This document shows positions 44,512 to 56,866 of a DNA stretch of 64,000 nt, one piece after another. Made by a program: the position numbers and the translations under genes. The notes beneath the pieces were generated by a model. It searched no databases and was not told where the DNA came from. It worked only from the letters and a program-made list of their open reading frames with translations. Every line of letters begins with the position of its first letter. Position 1 is the stretch's first letter. This DNA is from Panulirus ornatus (lineage: Eukaryota > Arthropoda > Malacostraca > Decapoda > Palinuridae): positions 58,690,924-58,754,923 of the forward strand of contig NC_092225.1 of assembly GCF_036320965.1 (NCBI RefSeq), read 5' to 3'.

Positions 44512-44720
44512 TCAACCTCATGTTTCCAACGTCTTCTTAACCTCATCTTTCCAACGTCTTCCCTAACTCATGTTTCCAACGCCTTCCCAACCTCATGTTT
44601 CAAACGTCTTCACAACCTCATGTTGTCAACGCCTTCCCAACCTCATGTTGCCAACGTCTTCCCAACCTCATGTTTCCAACGTCTTCTCAACCTCATGTTG
44701 CCAACGTATTCTCAACCGGT
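44512..44720. repeat. 25-bp minisatellite, about 8 copies
   Basis: Unit CTCATGTTTCCAACGTCTTC plus CCAAC; variants have GTTGCC or GTTGTC for GTTTCC. The 218-codon frame 44482-45138 starts in this array and runs into unrelated sequence. Confidence 0.9.
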
Positions 44721-44724
44721 GCAA

Positions 44725-45950
44725 TGTCCTCCAGCAGATAATCTTGTCATGACAGCTTTGGTTCTCCGTTATCTTTCCATCCCACGTATTTCCACATTCT
44801 ATCCTCCAGCAGATAACTTTACAGATCATGGAGTCTTCTGTTATGTGGCTTTCCCATGCATTCTTAGTATAAGCCATGACCTTTCCTGCCTTAGGGATGT
44901 CCTTCTTTGGGTCAAGAGACCAAGGCTCAGCTCCTCTGCATTTGGGAGTTCCGGCGACGGTGTTACAGGATCAGGATCCACCTCACACAAAAGTCCCACT
45001 CAACTGGCCCTCCTTGAGGATGGACTTTGTCTGCTCTGTGATCCAAGCTCTAGGATGGTCAGGAAAATTTTTGCCGTACCTCCAGAATTATCAGTGTTCA
45101 CAGCGCATCAGAGATTTCACAAAGAACCGACCAATTAGAGAGGAAGGTAAATACGTTCATTACTTTTTCGGCGATTCATACGACAGGTTGTCTTGCCTTC
45201 TTTTTTCGACGTTGGAGGCTCCGGTCACGGATTAAAGCCCACGTCACGGCCGGCCCTTAATTGAAATATAGAGAGGATTATGAAAAGGGAAGAAAATTAA
45301 AAGACACGGGAAAGTATTTACGAATTTTGGAGGAAGTGAAAAGATGGGTAACTAACAAAGGTGTGCTTCAATAGACTTTGTGTTTGCAGGCGTCTCAAGA
45401 CAAATAGCAGCTCAAACATCAGACCTTGTGGAGAAACATGAGTACATTACAAAGAAGATGATATAAAAAAAGGAGACGACAGCAGTCAGAGGTGTTAGTT
45501 TTCAAAAGTGGTCTGAAACGGAGCTAAGGCCAAGTCAAGTGGGAAATAATGGAACCAGATGGAAACAGGAAGTTAACAGCGGGAGGTGACGATCTGCGGG
45601 AAAAGGCACCTGGCCTCACCCCTGGCGGGGAATCCGTAACGAGACATTTGGATACATGATCCCAAATTGAAGGTAAATGATACCGGTTATCCCCTTATTG
45701 GTAGACTCGTGTCGACCAATTCTCCTCACCTTTTTCATTAAAAAAAACTACGGTTTATACGTCTAAACTATCAAATTTCCCTTCCTTCCTTCCTTCACCC
45801 TTGCGTCTTTATCAGTAATATAATGTGTAATTATGATTATCATTTGTCGGTTACCAGGAGATAGAGCTTTACACTCGTGTTGCCCCGTCTTTTAACCTTG
45901 TACATATGTATCATGAATACACCTATGTATTTAAGTACGGACTGTGCGTG
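44725..45950. other. Intergenic sequence, nothing recognised
   Basis: Two overlapping plus frames (to 45138 and 45235) compete and neither has a domain. Confidence 0.4.
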
Positions 45951-45954
45951 TGAG

Positions 45955-45964
45955 TGTGTGTATA

Positions 45965-46024
<60 letters not shown>
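45955..46024. repeat. (GT)n microsatellite
   Basis: About 68 bp of GT with early interruptions. Confidence 0.97.
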
Positions 46025-46026
<2 letters not shown>

Positions 46027-46839
46027 CATTTAGACCTATATATCTGACCGAAAACCTGGATCCTCCGGCAGACATAATGACATGATCCCGTTCAAGGTAT
46101 CTTTGCGTCGGTATGCAAATTAGTTCGCCGGTAGGGTGTGGTCGGATGGAAATGTTCGAGAGCGACGTTACTTCCTATGCCCAACAGTTACTAAAAAATG
46201 CTACACATACGGACAGACACTCTCGCCTTTCGCTCCACCACACAACTGTGTTACCCATTGAAGGTAATTTGATTTTCGACTTCTCATTAAACTGTTTAGT
46301 TTTGAGAGTTCTCGCGTATCGGTCGTAAAGAGATTCAGGATCATGCTCAGCAGGTCTGAATGAAGCCGAGCTTTATCGTGTCTTAGATCAGAGTGCTGCA
46401 GGGCAAGGAGAGGTTGGCTGATACAGAGTGAGGCGAACAGGGTCAGACGATACAAGCGGCAACGGTTCCGTAAAGACGATTTCAGAGCACTTCGGAAATT
46501 CGTGCTTCACTGTCGGTATGGAGCCCTGCTGGCAATATCAGGTGTAGGGAAACGTGGGAAGACGCAGCGGGTGCCCGTCAACGTCGAAATATAATTCACC
46601 AGGTGTGGAAAAGACTGGCAGTCAGTGGATGAGGCTGACTTTGTCTTACCTTTCGTGTTGCTTCGCTAGGGTGGCCCAGAGTAGACCGAGCAATTCGAAT
46701 GATTTAACGTACATTATTAAAACATGAAGTTCCAGCCTAACTGATCGAATCCCGTGTACTACGCAGAGAAATGAGGATATTTTTGGAGCGAGAACTAGTT
46801 TGTGCGAGGATGTCATTGGGCTTCGAGTGAAGGGTGTGA

Positions 46840-48010
46840 CGAGTTGCAGGACGTCAGACCTGACGCTGTCGGAGGAAGACCTGCTCCAAAAGATGAAAGT
46901 AGGAGAGGCTGTCAAGGTAGGTTAACTCCAAGTTCCTCGAGGCAACGGCAATATTTCTAATGCCCGTCTCCAAGAACTAAAAGAAGGCATTCCACTTGAT
47001 ACTCTATAACGTAAAGGGACTGAGTTCTAAATGAACAAGACCAGAACGCCCGGAATATTACAGTGAAGGAGAAGCAGCTGGAGGATAGACATATGACCTA
47101 GTAAAACTCAACTGCAATGAGAGGGTTAGACAATACTGACTTCGCTGGGTTACATGGTGGAACAATGTGCCGGAGAATCTCCCTCACTTGCTGTAGGGAG
47201 AAAGGAGGACTGTGAACAGAGACGATATCCAAAGCAACGAGATAACTCTACAGTGGATATGGAGAGGTGCTGCAGAGGATAACAGAAGGATAGCAGGGAT
47301 TCTTCAAACACAGGTGTCAGAGGGTCGGGCACGTGGAAGCCACTTGTATGCAGATGGAGAGATGCGGAGTTTGCCCACAAGCAACACCCAGCAGAGCATT
47401 GTATGGTCATGGTAACAGATGGGGAGGCAGTGCAGGCCTTATGTTCCAACTGCTCTGGAGATCATTTTGCCTTGAATCAGAACTGTCCATATAGGCCTCG
47501 GTCGAAGCTCCAGATTTAGTGAGATTACAAAAAACACCAGTTATTTTTTCTCCACAATCTCGAACCTTGACTTGAGATGAAGGGCGCCAGCAGCTTCATG
47601 TGAATTTTCGGACTAAGTTGGTTCTTCCAGATTTCCGGTAAACTGCGGTTACCGACACCTCTTCCCAGAGGACAGCTGTCTCGCTTAGTATTCTAACTCC
47701 TCTAGATTCCTAGCTAATCAACCTGGAAAAAGTAAGACTTTTGTAGACACTGTGAAGCCTTTTCCAAACCCAACCGAACCTGAAAGCGTCAATAGAAAAC
47801 CAGACTCTGTTTCTCACAAGAAAACTACAACATTGGTATTCAATGGAGAGTTTAGAAGATGATATAGCGAAGGTCTTACAACGTGCGCACAAGATGACCA
47901 TCTTACCAGAGGGAAACCCGACTGGTTCTAATGCTTTAGAGCAACGGGTCAAAATCTTACACCAGGCAAACGCTCATCTCCAGCAACAGAATTAAGGAAG
48001 GAAGAGAAAA
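46840..48010 (+). mobile_element. Decayed LINE ORF1 with zinc knuckles
   Basis: Gag-like ORF1 relic broken by stops and frameshifts. The best part is 47306-47520. First knuckle: HRCQRVGHVEATC (canonical CxxCxxxxHxxxxC with the first Cys lost), followed by MERCGVCPQAT, the second Cys pair at 47363 and 47372. After a frame change comes CSNCSGDHFALNQNCPYRP, an intact C-x2-C-x3-H-x6-C at 47442-47486. Downstream, FVDTVKPFPNPTEPESVN and LEDDIAKVLQRAHKMTILPE suggest a basic/proline linker and a helical C-terminus. Such knuckles bind the element's own RNA. Boundaries are approximate; no matching ORF2 follows. Confidence 0.65.
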
Positions 48011-48489
48011 ATCGAACTCCATATAGAAATACACAACATGTACCCAGATACCATCCAAGAAGAACATGAAGTGAGCAGTTAGACAGCTTCAAGAGTAGCT
48101 CACAGGTCTCAACAGCTCAATCAAGACTGAAGCTCTGTTGTAACTCCTGGTAGGCACCATCCATCCACCAGCTTTGTCGCTGGGTCAGAAACATATCATC
48201 GAACCATCGCCACGAACAATGATCGCTTCTCATTAACCCGAACTACATGATTCAGCTACTTTCACTTCAGGTTCGGACGGGTTCGGAACAGGCTTCACAA
48301 TATCAAAGAACCTCTCAATAATATAATGATGGACGACGACGACGGAGGGAATAAGTTCAAGGAGAGGAGCGTTCCAGGACTCGCCTGGATTACAACCTTG
48401 GGTATTTCTCAAGAAGGTTCAGTGGAGTGGCAAAGTCAGCCTTTTCAATATAACATTATTTTTGTGTAAAGATTAATTATTGATGTGAA

Positions 48490-48790
48490 ACCATAAAATC
48501 TCTTGTTCCTGATATTTTCTTTATTTCAATCTTTGATCTGCTATCTTGTTGCTGTAGGTTCCTTGTATTGACTGTATGATCCGTAATCTTGTTGTTATAG
48601 ATCACATGTTTTGATCGTATGAACAATTATCTTAAAAGTTGTAGATTTCTTGTTTTGATTATATGGTCTGTTATCTTGCTGCTATAAACTTACTGTCCCC
48701 ATCTCAAGATCTACCATCTCGTTGCTGTAAATCTCATGTTCTCATTGCAAGAGTTGCTATCTTGCAGTAAATTTTCCCGTTTTGATATCA
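48490..48790. repeat. Degenerate minisatellite, about 43-44-bp period
   Basis: GATCTGCTATCTTGTTGCTG, GATCCGTAATCTTGTTGTTA and GGTCTGTTATCTTGCTGCTA begin successive units, each followed by a TTGT(A/T)TTGA(C/T) phrase. About seven eroded copies. Confidence 0.75.
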
Positions 48791-48794
48791 TTAC

Positions 48795-49610
48795 ATTTTC
48801 TGTCATTAATCACCCGATTCGCTGTTTGAAACGCTTGGGTACGATGGCCATCACATCCAAGGATCGTACTTTGTTACTCGAGGCTCATATCGTAGTGCTA
48901 AAGAGGGTTGTACACTACTACTCAAGAGTTTAATAAAAAAGTATGATTAAGCTGGAATCCATTGGCACAGTTTAGACAAGATATACTTCGGAACTCTAAC
49001 CAGATTTTTCTTTCCTCCTTCTAAAGAGACAAAGCAACAAGATAGGAGAGAGAAAACAGGGAACGCATCAGGACAAAAAGACTTACCAGTAACGACACTT
49101 GCTTTATCTGATGTCCAAAAAAAAAAAACTATTTGACAAAACGGTTATGCAGAAAAAAAAAATCACATGCCTTAAAGTTCGTCTTCATCTAACATATTGT
49201 TGAATATTTGTGTATCCCATCATTCAGCACTACTGAGTATTGGCACTTGCAGAGGGATCAGTCTCTCTCACTAAATGTGCAAATCTGTGCAACTTACGTG
49301 ACCCCAAATTCTAATCAATTCCTCATGTCCACAAAGAAATACCTATTGTGTAACTACGAAGTTTCTCACGTGCATTGTTCTTCGGTCATTGTGATAACAC
49401 GAGAGTCTGTCAGAGAAGCAGTTCGACGACACAATGTTCCACACACACACACACACACTGTGTTGTGTAGAGGCGAAGAAAGGAATGAAAGATGGAGGGA
49501 ACTTAATAACATACCCATGAAGATTTCTTCCCTCGCCTCAACGCCTTCATCTCTTCTCGTAATCACATGGTCCTTCATAACCGATTCTCAGCGATTATAA
49601 ACCTAACATC
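48795..49610. other. Intergenic sequence, nothing recognised
   Basis: Short A runs near 49120 and 49155 and a brief CA tract at 49441. The 130-codon frame 49208-49600 has no domain. Confidence 0.4.
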
Positions 49611-49612
49611 AT

Positions 49613-49614
<2 letters not shown>

Positions 49615-49688
<74 letters not shown>
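49615..49688. repeat. (GA)n microsatellite
   Basis: About 72 bp of GA. Confidence 0.98.
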
Positions 49689-49689
<1 letters not shown>

Positions 49690-49931
49690 ATAAACACAGC
49701 ATCAACTGCATGAGCACAACAATACGGGCGACAAATCAGGAAGAAATTTCAACATTATCATCCAACATAGAAAAAGGATGTATAGACAGATACAGGAGTG
49801 AGGTCTGTAGTCCAGGATACGTAACTGAGATGATCATGTGTCATTACATGTTAAATCGGATGTTGCCGCTCAACGATTGCCTCATACATGATGAGAAACC
49901 TGGTCCACAGTGTGTTTGGCAGGGTGAGTTG

Positions 49932-49933
<2 letters not shown>

Positions 49934-49986
<53 letters not shown>
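49934..49986. repeat. (GT)n microsatellite
   Basis: About 52 bp of GT. Confidence 0.97.
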
Positions 49987-49987
<1 letters not shown>

Positions 49988-50175
49988 TCAGATGGCGGCC
50001 TACATCAAGCAGGGGACTCACACGACACAAAACACACCTGTGACACAACACTGTCCAGTTGTATCCTCTTAACGGAGTTGACTTTTATGACACCAGCACC
50101 TTCCTGCTCGCTTGGCCTAACCCTCAATCGTCACTTCACTCACACAGACACAGAATGAGGTGCCTGGCTTAGTCT

Positions 50176-50223
<48 letters not shown>

Positions 50224-50281
50224 CATATAAGAGCAAAGACGTGTATATACAAGGTTTAAAGACGGGGCAACACGAGTGTAA

Positions 50282-50358
<77 letters not shown>
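50176..50358. repeat. (GT)n, 61-bp spacer, (CT)n
   Basis: About 45 bp of GT to 50221, then unique sequence, then about 76 bp of CT from 50283. Confidence 0.97.
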
Positions 50359-50359
<1 letters not shown>

Positions 50360-50363
<4 letters not shown>

Positions 50364-51235
50364 TCGCACGCAAATGGTAATTGCGCACCAACCAGGCTTA
50401 TATAACAGCGCGACGGCCAGTCAGCACAAGAACCACAAGACACGAAGACCACGTGAAGACGGCGTCTGGGAAGCGCGGGGAGATGAAGAAAACGCAACGA
50501 AATCGCGGACGACGATTCCCAGATGAGCGAGAACACAGACAGATGCGACGAAGCTGCAAGAAGGTGCGCTCATTGAAGAGCCGAGTTATGAGCGTATGAG
50601 TGAATCAGGAGATTTCCTGGGCAGAGAGAGAGAGAGACAACGGTCAACAGAAAGATGGAAAATGGTGAGGAGGGAGGACAAAGCCCTGAGGAAGATCATA
50701 CCAGATAGAGATCACAATACAAGTGGCGTACCGTCGTCAATAAGAGCCTCCCCGAATTCATCAGAGGAAGAGGATCGCCTGTGCATTTGAAGCATCTCAT
50801 TACATATCAGAGACCCGTTACGGTACCCTGGGGTGGGTCATCCGCTTGACCTTGCGTGATTCCGCCGGGGAGATAAGGCAGATAATGAGGTACTGGAGAT
50901 ATCTCAGTTTGGCCGACATGGCCTGCCTGACTCTGTCGACCCGCCCCGTGGGCCTTATCTCAGCCCATGCCCGGCCTCGCCCACCTCCAGCCACGGTCTC
51001 ACAACGTAAACAGTAAAATGGAATTGGAATTCGTCGCTTGCTTTCAGTGTTTCAATTCCAGTGTCAACCTGGACACTAGAACGTCGGAACACTGGAAAAA
51101 AAAATGGGTAAACGACTTTCACATTATGATGTCGAAATACGAAGTGAAAAAAAGTATTAACACTTAAAGGTATGTACAGATAAAAAGATGATACCCAGTT
51201 CATATAATCTGAAATGATAAAATATTACTAATATA
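50360..51235. other. Intergenic sequence, nothing recognised
   Basis: Includes a GC-rich stretch (50815-51000) with several GATA-type motifs, noted in the findings. Frames are short and arginine-rich from purine composition. Confidence 0.4.
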
Positions 51236-51237
51236 CT

Positions 51238-51390
51238 CCTGGCCCAGTGTTGCAACGGCTGTCTCCTGTCTGTTGTTTATGCCTGGCCAAGGAACAGGTT
51301 CGAGCCTCACCCGCCAAGTTCCACAGCTCGACCCAGACTCCCTGCATGTGAGGATGACCCGCTATCGTTCGTCCACCAGGCTCCTGCAGG
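51238..51390 (+). mobile_element. tRNA-derived SINE, separate head
   Basis: CCTGGCCCAGTGTTGCAACG contains an A-box-like TGGCCCAGTG, and ACAGGTTCGAGCCTCACC supplies the B box about 50 bases later. The tail (CCACAGCTCGACCCAGACTC) is non-tRNA. Head and body differ from family A. Confidence 0.6.
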
Positions 51391-51394
51391 TGGC

Positions 51395-52900
51395 TCAACC
51401 TTCATGTATCACTTGATATGGCCTAGACGGGGTCTGATTACCAACCGATCTTATCTACCTGTGTCCCAGAAACTCTAGCACATTAAACCACTACAATTTG
51501 TATATTGATAATATAATGTCCCGCTGGTTAGCTCAATCCACATTTTCTTAAAGGACGTCTACGTGAACAAGTAGAGAGACTGCTTACAAACATGCCTTTC
51601 AGCATTCTGCTTACGATATACCGTTGGATCATTGCAGGCCAACGGAAAGGCCGGCGGGGCTTATGCTGATGTGGGTGTGGTAGAGGTATTTTGACTGAGG
51701 TGGACTGGGTTAGGTTTCGTTGGTTTGTGCATTGCGTTGGATGAGGCACGGTATCCGGGGCAGGTCTGGAAAAATCTAGGAAGGATGTGTTGAGAGTGGG
51801 TTAACTAAGGCGAGGACTGCCTTGGGTTTGGCTGAGATCGACTGAATGAATGAAGTCACTGTGGGTCGAGCTGGGCTGAGGGCTGGATTAAAGTGACAAA
51901 GGTGGAGGCTATGGGCTGGAGTGGACGATTTCGGTAACAGATGAGGATTTCGTCTCTGTTATCATGTCAGTCACTGGGTGAGTCTGGTTAAGTTAAGCAA
52001 GGACGGAATTACGCATGACAGCTCTCAACACAGTTAGAATAAGAGTAGTAATGTCTTACTGTAGGGTCGAGGTGACTTATGAACATCCCTGGAAGTAATA
52101 CGACAGTCAGAAGAATCCTGGTCCATCTGCGACGGTCACTTTTACGAATGTAAAATGAACTTAAGTAACCTTTTATTTGAGGGACGGTTTTTGCCTTCCT
52201 TTTCCCATCTACTTATTGTTGTAGGAAAGATAAATGATAACAACATCCCACAAAAAAATAGATATTCGTTGCAACGAATCCAATAATGTGATTTTCGTCG
52301 ATTCTGGTGATTCATAATCGGTGCGCCCATCAGAAGAAACATTTACAGAGTAAATAATGTATTATAATAAATGAATGAATAATTCTTCAATAAAGCAATT
52401 AAAAACTTGTATCCATGCACCAAAGATGCCCCGTATATAACCCCTTGCACAAAACTGGAACGAATAGGTCTTAAAGAACCTCGAAGGTATACTACCAAAT
52501 TGGAATTAGAGATGACATTGACTACATGAACAAGACCAGCGTGTCATACCAAATTTTTTACGAACCTCCGCTCGAATTTCTAGATAATAGTGATAATACT
52601 CATCTTACTGACGAGAAATAGGGTTTATTTCAATTAGATAACCCGATATTAAACTACCTTGAACATGCTTCCCTTAACCTACGTATAAGCGGAAGGTCAA
52701 TCTGTTACTGTCATATTTCAGTTCACCCTAAACACTGCCATAAGTATTAAACTTGCTTGATATAAACGTATACTTGATCAGTAGTCCCCGGCGGGAGCGG
52801 TCGATGGTCAGGCTTAATAGAAATATTAGTCGGTATTAAGTGAGGGTTCATGTGACTAACACAGTATGCACGGCAATTTGATACTCTGAACAATCCGCTT
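51395..52900. other. Intergenic sequence, nothing recognised
   Basis: The 51640-52010 stretch has loose GGTTAGG/GGTGGACTGGG-type repetition without a fixed period. AT-rich after 52140. Confidence 0.4.
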
Positions 52901-52904
52901 CGAT

Positions 52905-53005
52905 CGCAGAGCACGTCGGTACGACTCTTGAGCACGACGGTACGATCCTTAAGTACGTCGGTACGACTCTTGAGCACGGCCTTATGACACTTCGGTATGA
53001 CGGTC
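52905..53005. repeat. 21-bp minisatellite, about 4 copies
   Basis: Unit TACGACTCTTGAGCACGACG plus G, with variants TACGATCCTTAAGTACGTCG and TATGACACTTCGGTATGACG. The minus strand reads VLKSRTD repeats. A related array lies at 58.96 kb. Confidence 0.8.
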
Positions 53006-53205
53006 TGGCCTTCAATATGAAATGCCTCATACCTAAGAACCGTATCTTCGTGGTCATTAGGTTTTAATACACGCCCAAGTAAGGCCATAAGTTCACTGGC
53101 GTGAGAGGATTGCCGGGCAGTGACAACGGGTGCTGCTTCGGATCATCCGAACCGCTAGGGGTCGCTAACTGTCTCGAACCATCACCATGGGTAATTGCGT
53201 GTGTG

Positions 53206-53207
<2 letters not shown>

Positions 53208-53247
<40 letters not shown>
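53208..53247. repeat. (GA)n microsatellite
   Basis: About 38 bp of GA. Confidence 0.96.
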
Positions 53248-53249
<2 letters not shown>

Positions 53250-53439
53250 GGGGGAGACTTTTAGGTGTTGATTGCGTCCCTAACGAGTTAACAGCGTCCC
53301 AAATTACGAGATTAGTTAAGGAGACCAACTGTGCTACTAACAAGTTAATGACTATGGAAACAGTTGGTGAACTGTTAGCATAGATCAGTTCCACCATCGT
53401 ACCCACAGAAGCACAAGAAACTGATAGAGAAGATATAGA

Positions 53440-53725
53440 GGAGAGCAGCATGATGGTACCAGAATTAAGAGGGCTCCGTTACATGGAAGGGCTGGAGGCC
53501 TTGGCATTGCTCACCTTGGAAGAGAGGAGAGTTAGGGGTGATCTGATCACAAACTGATGACACGGACGGTGGATGGTCCTTCGAGAGGTGTAAGAATAGA
53601 ACAACCAGAGGACATCACGTGATTTTAAGCAAGAAATTTGTTACCAAAGATGTGGAGAAGGATTTCTGTAATACAAGAGAGGTGAATATATGGAATAAGA
53701 TCACGAGAGTATAGCTAAATCTTGG
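53440..53725 (+). mobile_element. LINE ORF2 C-terminal fragment
   Basis: PELRGLRYMEGLEALALLTL continues into EERRVRGDLIT, closely matching the ORF2 block after the RT (PELRxLxYEERLxxLxLxTLExRRxRGDLI). Further on, frameshifted sequence around 53620-53690 resembles the RxHxxKL...NRVxxxWN end. Stops begin right after GDLIT. The long minus frame 53615-54091 is antisense to this fragment and not a gene. Confidence 0.75.
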
Positions 53726-53729
53726 ACAT

Positions 53730-54690
53730 TTGTGATAGTAAAGAAAGTTCACAAACCCCCTCCCCGTACAATACAGATAGGGCTGCAGGAAAGAATATGC
53801 GATTCTACCACACAGGAGGCTAGAATAAAAGAAGGATCTTCGGGCAGTAGTAGTACAGAGAGGTGAATCGTCACAAAAGAACACATCCTGGCTGTATGAA
53901 ACGTTAGAATCAATATGATGGTAAAAGGATTCGTTGCTCTTTGCTAGAATAAAAACGTATGAATATGTTTGCCTCTTTTTTTTTAGGCAAAAGCAGATAA
54001 TCAAATGTTCAGCGAAATGTTGAAAAAACATAATAGGTTCCAAAACAACTGTGGCCATCCTGATTATAAGCCTCACTAAGGCACCATCCAAACACCATAC
54101 CTAAGTATTCACGCACGTTTAGGAGTGACATCGCACTGATACTCCTATAAAACCAACAAAAAAGCATCGGAAGTTTAACAGAGAATGGCTCGAGTGAAAA
54201 TTCTTCACACTTCCGAAAGGGATGATTTGTTCAAATTCGCATTGTTAATCTACTGAAATTGAAACAGACTCAGCCAAAGGAAACAAGGAGTTCTAGGTGC
54301 TCTGCTACTTATCAGTGTGTATCCAGAATTGAACAAAAGTTTGAGAAGACCTTTGACGTGTTCACATTAAGTCATAAGTAAAGTCTGTCTTTCATTTCTC
54401 CCCAGAAGAACATAAATGTATATCACTTTATGCTGATATACTGGAGTGGTCTTTACAATCACGATGAAGGAAGTGATGCCTGACGACATGAAACGGGACA
54501 AACCTGAAGGGAAACGAAACTAGAATTTTGTAACTGAAGGAGCTGTCAGAGTACAGTGTTCTCCAACGTAGAAGATAAACTCGACACTCTTCAAGATCTT
54601 TGTGAGGAGCAACGGAACAAGGATCATAGACAAGAGCAAGAAGTGAGACATCTTTCTTCAAGATTTGTCGCTGTTCTAACCAAACCTGTC
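53730..54690. other. Intergenic sequence, nothing recognised
   Basis: No domain or repeat seen between two LINE fragments. Confidence 0.4.
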
Positions 54691-54699
54691 GCCAACGTA

Positions 54700-55205
54700 C
54701 CTCCTCACCGGAATAGCAAAGGATGCAAACTGTCTGCTAATGAATATTAGAACAGCATGCAAGTACGTGGATGAGGAAATGTTTAGCAAGCCGTCTATAT
54801 GTTACATTAAGCCATAACTAGAATATCCTCCTCAATTTTGGTCACCGCATTTGAAAACAGAGAGAAAAAGAACCAACAGAGAGGGTGCAGAGGAAGGCGC
54901 TAAAAAAGATACCAGAATTAACACAGCTGAATTACAGGGAAAGATTAGAGGTTAGGTTAGCTTAGATTTGTTCACCGCGGATGATAGAGGAGTAACGGGT
55001 GATTTGATCACAGCTTTTAAGTTTTTAGTTCGGTGATGAAGTCTTAATGAATGGTTCTTCGCAAGATACACAAGATTGTACGACAAGAGGTCACAAAATA
55101 GGCAAGCAACTTGTTAGAAGATATAAGACAGTATCTTCATAGTATAGGAATGGTCGATAAATGGAATAAACTGAACAAACGGAGGATGAAACTGTGAAGG
55201 TTGAT
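54700..55205 (+). mobile_element. LINE ORF2 C-terminal half (connection region)
   Basis: Plus-strand relic. NIRTACKYVDEEMFSKPSIC is followed by YIKP, stop, LEYPPQFWSPHLKTE (normally LVRPHLEYxxxxWSPHLKKD) near 54752-54850, then degraded ...TELQGKIRG, DLFTADDRGVTGDLITAFKF near 54970-55022 (normally RRxRGDLIxxFK), and TTRGHKIGKQLVRRYKTVSS near 55088-55150. No RT palm precedes it, so it is 5'-truncated, as is usual for LINE insertions. The upstream 54540-54700 frame is not clearly LINE. Confidence 0.78.
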
Positions 55206-55209
55206 AGAA

Positions 55210-55855
55210 AGAAAAAACACGAGTTAAAATGGCTGTATGACAGAATACGCTCAAGGGATGGGGGCTCGCACGAGCGTAGAATTCCCCCTTCCACCATATA
55301 TTAGATACAGGCACAAACACACACACACACACAAACACGATCCATACAATATTCTCACCATCAGATCACTGAACCCAGGTTCAGTTTTAACAGCAGTAGA
55401 GCAAGCCTGAATGAGCAAGGAAACCGCTGTTTTAATAACAGTACACACGCTTCTCACTGGGTAAATAAGGCGGCCGATAATCACAGGTAAGGGTTTCCCT
55501 AATACTGTGATTACCAATGAGAGACGGTGGGTTCCATGGACTCCAGGTGATACGTATGTGGAAGAAAATGGTGGTGAGGGAGGGGGTGGGTTCCATTACA
55601 ATCAGGAGGAGATAGAATCAATCTCCTCCATCATCTCCTCCTTCATAAGACGGTCGCTTTACGGAGCACACGCACGATTTCACTTGCCCTATCGTCGGTC
55701 TTGTTCGTTATCGGCCTTCCCTTATCCCGGCGTGCACTTATTTCTTCAACCAGCTCGCTGATACGTGAATGTTCATATCGCACTCGTCTCAAGCGACAGG
55801 AAATACCCGCCGTGCCTCATAGGGGGGAAAAATCTCTTGTCTCCAAGGCTGATGG
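55210..55855. other. Intergenic sequence, nothing recognised
   Basis: A short CA tract at 55318-55334. No other feature. Confidence 0.4.
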
Positions 55856-55856
55856 T

Positions 55857-55858
<2 letters not shown>

Positions 55859-55940
<82 letters not shown>
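55859..55940. repeat. (CT)n microsatellite
   Basis: About 82 bp of uninterrupted CT. Confidence 0.98.
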
Positions 55941-55942
<2 letters not shown>

Positions 55943-55944
55943 AA

Positions 55945-56795
55945 AAACTGTTCACAACATCACAGGATACGACAGATTCGGGGTGGGGGGAGGAGGAGGA
56001 AGAGGAGATGACCACAGTAAGGCCTGAATTGCTTTATCAGGAAGTTCCGATAAAGGTGTCAATCGCATACCGGAATAAACTTGAAGGACACGTGACACGT
56101 GATTCAGAATCTATATATTATTCTTCCAATGAAGAAAAGTGCATTCAGAATCCGTTTCCAATATTCACGGGGAAAAAAAAGAGAGCCTTTCCAAAATAAA
56201 TCACGCAAGTTTGACATAGACAACGTAACATCTAGCTCACTTTCAGTACCACCATGTCCACGTATATCAATGACTAACAAGTGATGTAATGAAACACAGA
56301 CAATTAAAATTGATCACAACCACCACAAGAGGGCAGAGTTGTTAGTGAATCCGTCTGCATAAAGTATTCAATTCCAAGTCCCATTTTCTTCACGTGTACA
56401 CACAACATCAAGAGAAACTCGTGCCTAATATGAATCTAGTGACCTGTATACCTGAATGTGAAACACAAACTAGCAATGAATGACGAAGAAAATATAACTT
56501 TGATTATGCCGTAATGATTCATGGCTCGCTGCAGAACCTGTTCCTCTTTCCAAAGGGGGTTGATAAAATAAGAAAAATGCACTTGGAACGTCGTAGGGTA
56601 AACCCACAATAGAAGCAGCCACCCGTTTTCTCCTTTCGCCTCATTCATCCATCACAGAAAATTAGTTTACCTAATTTGTTTTTCCCTTTTACGTTTCTTA
56701 TACATTAATTTTTATCTTGGAACTCCGACGGCTCGAGGCAAATCATAATTATCATCTACTGAGGTGGAGAATTTATTTTTACTTTCCGAGTCGTC
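55945..56795. other. Intergenic sequence, nothing recognised
   Basis: G-rich purine run at 55981-56005. No domain in the frames here. Confidence 0.4.
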
Positions 56796-56798
56796 AAG

Positions 56799-56800
<2 letters not shown>

Positions 56801-56862
<62 letters not shown>
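56801..56862. repeat. (CT)n microsatellite
   Basis: About 62 bp of CT. Confidence 0.98.

Positions 56863-56864
<2 letters not shown>

Positions 56865-56866
<2 letters not shown>

Noticed and set aside
44482..45138. 218-codon frame
   Set aside because: The first part is the 25-bp minisatellite; the rest overlaps a competing frame and has no domain.
53615..54091. 158-codon minus frame, hydrophobic and Phe/Tyr-rich
   Set aside because: It is antisense to a LINE C-terminal fragment and lies in AT-rich sequence that favours such residues.
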